Below are positions 62,954 to 64,000 of a DNA stretch of 64,000 nucleotides, in pieces. The position numbers and the translations under genes are program-made. Source of the stretch: Tetragenococcus osmophilus (lineage in GTDB: Bacteria; Bacillota; Bacilli; Lactobacillales; Enterococcaceae); the NCBI RefSeq assembly GCF_003795125.1, contig NZ_CP027783.1:744001-808000 (forward strand), read 5' to 3'. The notes under the pieces were generated by a model that saw nothing but the letters and a program-made list of their open reading frames with translations, searched no databases and had not been told where the DNA came from. The stretch's first letter is position 1. Each line of letters begins with the position of its first letter.

Positions 62954-63145
62954 TTATTCTCCTCCAAACTTTTACATTTATTTCAATTATACATGGAAGA
63001 ATTTTCATAATCAAAGTAAAAAACAAATGTAATGTATTTTTAATCTGTCTGTAACATAAAAATTTTCTAAGTTATTTCATTCCCTTTCAGACTATTTTAG
63101 TATATATGCTATACTATTTTTGTTAAAACGATCGAAGGAGCTTTT
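62954..63145. other. Divergent intergenic region between the autolysin and PAP2 genes
   Basis: AT-rich with no ORF. It must hold both promoters; a -10-like TATACT near 63111 could serve the PAP2 gene. I see no operator-like repeat. Confidence 0.4.
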
Positions 63146-63811
63146 ATGTCCATGAATAGAAAATTATATATGTACTTTGCAGGAAGCTGTACTTTCGCCC
63201 TTTTTGCTTTTTTAAGTTATGTAGTGAAATTTTACCCTGATTGGTTACAGCCTTTTGATAACACTCTTACCACAATTGTGCGCAACCTCCATCCTCATTG
63301 GAATGGATTTTTCTTATGGATCACACAATTTGGCGGTTCAACGACTATTATTATTCTATTTTTGGTCCTATTTCTTGTCCTCATTTATGGCAAAAAGTAT
63401 GTTGATGCCATTTGGTTAAGTTTGGGTGTTGCTGTTGTTGCCGGAGGAATTAACCCACTGCTAAAATTATTTTTCACTCGAAAACGCCCCTTACTAGAAC
63501 ATCTAGTGACCGAAACTAGCTATAGTTTTCCAAGCGGACATGCCACTGCCTCAATGGTATTTTATGGTAGCTTGATCTTTTTAGTCCCATTGTTTATTCA
63601 GACAAAATTTTGGCGAATAGGGTTACAAACTTGCTTAGCTATTTTTATTTTATTTATTGGTATTAGCCGTATTTATTTGGGTGTTCACTTTCCCACAGAT
63701 ATATTAGGCGGTTATTGCGAAAGCCTTACCTGGTTATTGTTTACCTACCCAATCTATCGTAAATATCGCCAGCTACGAGTTTTACAAAAAACCAATTATA
63801 ATGCTAGATAA
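63146..63811 (+). CDS. PAP2-family membrane phosphatase
   Basis: The 221 residues span about six transmembrane segments. The PAP2 signature is K-R-P-L-L-E ... P-S-G-H-A-T-A (about 113-135) and S-R-I-Y-L-G-V-H-F-P-T-D (about 172-183), with catalytic His in both latter motifs. It may recycle undecaprenyl-PP, or act on phosphatidylglycerol-P; PAP2 is not the UppP family of BacA. GAAGGAG lies before ATG. It precedes the methylase gene by 14 bp. Confidence 0.9.
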   Translation: MSMNRKLYMYFAGSCTFALFAFLSYVVKFYPDWLQPFDNTLTTIVRNLHPHWNGFFLWITQFGGSTTIIILFLVLFLVLIYGKKYVDAIWLSLGVAVVAGGINPLLKLFFTRKRPLLEHLVTETSYSFPSGHATASMVFYGSLIFLVPLFIQTKFWRIGLQTCLAIFILFIGISRIYLGVHFPTDILGGYCESLTWLLFTYPIYRKYRQLRVLQKTNYNAR

Positions 63812-63825
63812 AAGGAGAAGTAATA

Positions 63826-64000
63826 ATGGTAGAAAGCGCACTACAGTTTAGTCATACATTGCTAGCAGAAGTTCTTACAGACGATGATCATGTAGTCGAT
63901 GCAACGATGGGAAATGGCAATGATACCGTGTTTTTAGCAAACGCCGTACAGCCCCATGGAAAGGTTTATGCATTTGACGTACAAGACCAAGCTTTAGATA
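63826..64000 (+). CDS. SAM-dependent methyltransferase, YtqB/MnmM-like (3' partial)
   Basis: Only the first 58 codons are in the window. They read M-V-E-S-A-L, then V-V-D-A-T-M-G-N-G-N-D-T (SAM-binding motif I) and V-Y-A-F-D-V-Q-D. This is the start pattern of the rRNA_methylase/YtqB family, recently assigned to tRNA wobble-uridine methylation (MnmM) in Bacillus. AGGAG lies 7-8 bases before ATG. It is probably in an operon with the PAP2 gene. Confidence 0.75.
   Translation, partial: MVESALQFSHTLLAEVLTDDDHVVDATMGNGNDTVFLANAVQPHGKVYAFDVQDQALD

Overview
This 64 kb window is an AT-rich, low-GC Gram-positive chromosome segment from the Lactobacillales. Gene content and order fit Enterococcaceae: acpS-alr-mazF next to cshA, ddl-murF, the tdk-prfA-prmC-sua5-glyA-upp string, hit/ytxH/prsA beside yhaM-yhaN-yhaO, MurT/GatD, and a Lys-type MurE. 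An OpuC osmolyte transporter and several very acidic secreted or surface proteins (PrsA, the L25 tail, the LysM autolysin) suggest a salt-adapted member such as Tetragenococcus. The genus is an inference from protein character, not a database result. Nothing looks like a prophage, conjugative element, CRISPR array or rRNA operon.

Layout. 1-1.4 kb: end of an opuC glycine-betaine/carnitine/choline ABC operon. 1.4-6.1 kb: proC, a small membrane protein, an apparently antitoxin-less mazF, alr, acpS and the cold-shock-type helicase cshA. 6.4-8.05 kb: an ISLre2-family insertion sequence between cshA and murF. 8-11.4 kb: murF and ddl, separated by a tandem array of six 41-bp hairpin-forming units, then a YaiI/YqxD gene. 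11.5-13.5 kb: an anchored SH3/VanX-type peptidase and a TraX-like membrane protein whose 3' end runs through a 10-T tract into the peptidase gene. 13.55-15.23 kb: an IS1380-family element with intact inverted repeats and a 5-bp target duplication. 15.4-17.2 kb: a candidate structured RNA, udk, and ribosomal protein L25 behind an attenuator-like leader. 17.2-20.2 kb: gcvH with a Spx/ArsC-like partner, rodA, tRNA-Thr(CGT), upp. 20.3-25.3 kb: glyA, sua5, prmC, prfA, tdk, with a cluster of DnaA boxes between prmC and sua5. 25.4-31.1 kb: two GNAT genes, a small heat-shock gene under CIRCE plus a CtsR-like box, recQ, lepB and a Trk/Ktr-type K+ transporter. 31.4-39.1 kb: a membrane-tethered Xre regulator, murT-gatD, an EIIA-Glc protein, maltose phosphorylase with a cre-containing palindrome, manA and a serine beta-lactamase-like hydrolase. 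39.2-48.4 kb: a VOC dioxygenase-like protein, hit, ytxH, prsA, the yhaO-yhaN-yhaM set, a DUF536-like coiled-coil protein and a YheA-like protein. 48.6-64 kb: a class A PBP, two pseudouridine synthases, a lipid II flippase-type MOP protein, murE, ohr, glycerate kinase, leuS with a T-box, a five-LysM autolysin, a PAP2 phosphatase and the start of an rRNA/tRNA methylase.

Functionally the window is rich in cell-wall synthesis and remodelling: Alr, Ddl and MurF make and use D-Ala-D-Ala; MurE adds the stem lysine; MurT/GatD amidates the stem peptide; RodA, PBP and the MOP flippase export and polymerise; the VanX-like peptidase, the LysM glucosaminidase and the beta-lactamase-like protein may trim. 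Nucleotide salvage (udk, upp, tdk), translation (L25, PrfA, PrmC, Sua5, LeuS) and osmotic or ion homeostasis (OpuC, TrkH) fill most of the rest.

The places most worth a second look are the L25 leader, the DnaA-box cluster upstream of sua5, the candidate RNA downstream of udk, the 41-bp hairpin array, the orphan mazF, and the homopolymer junction between the TraX-like and VanX-like genes. Starts were chosen by Shine-Dalgarno spacing and family length; several genes use TTG or GTG.
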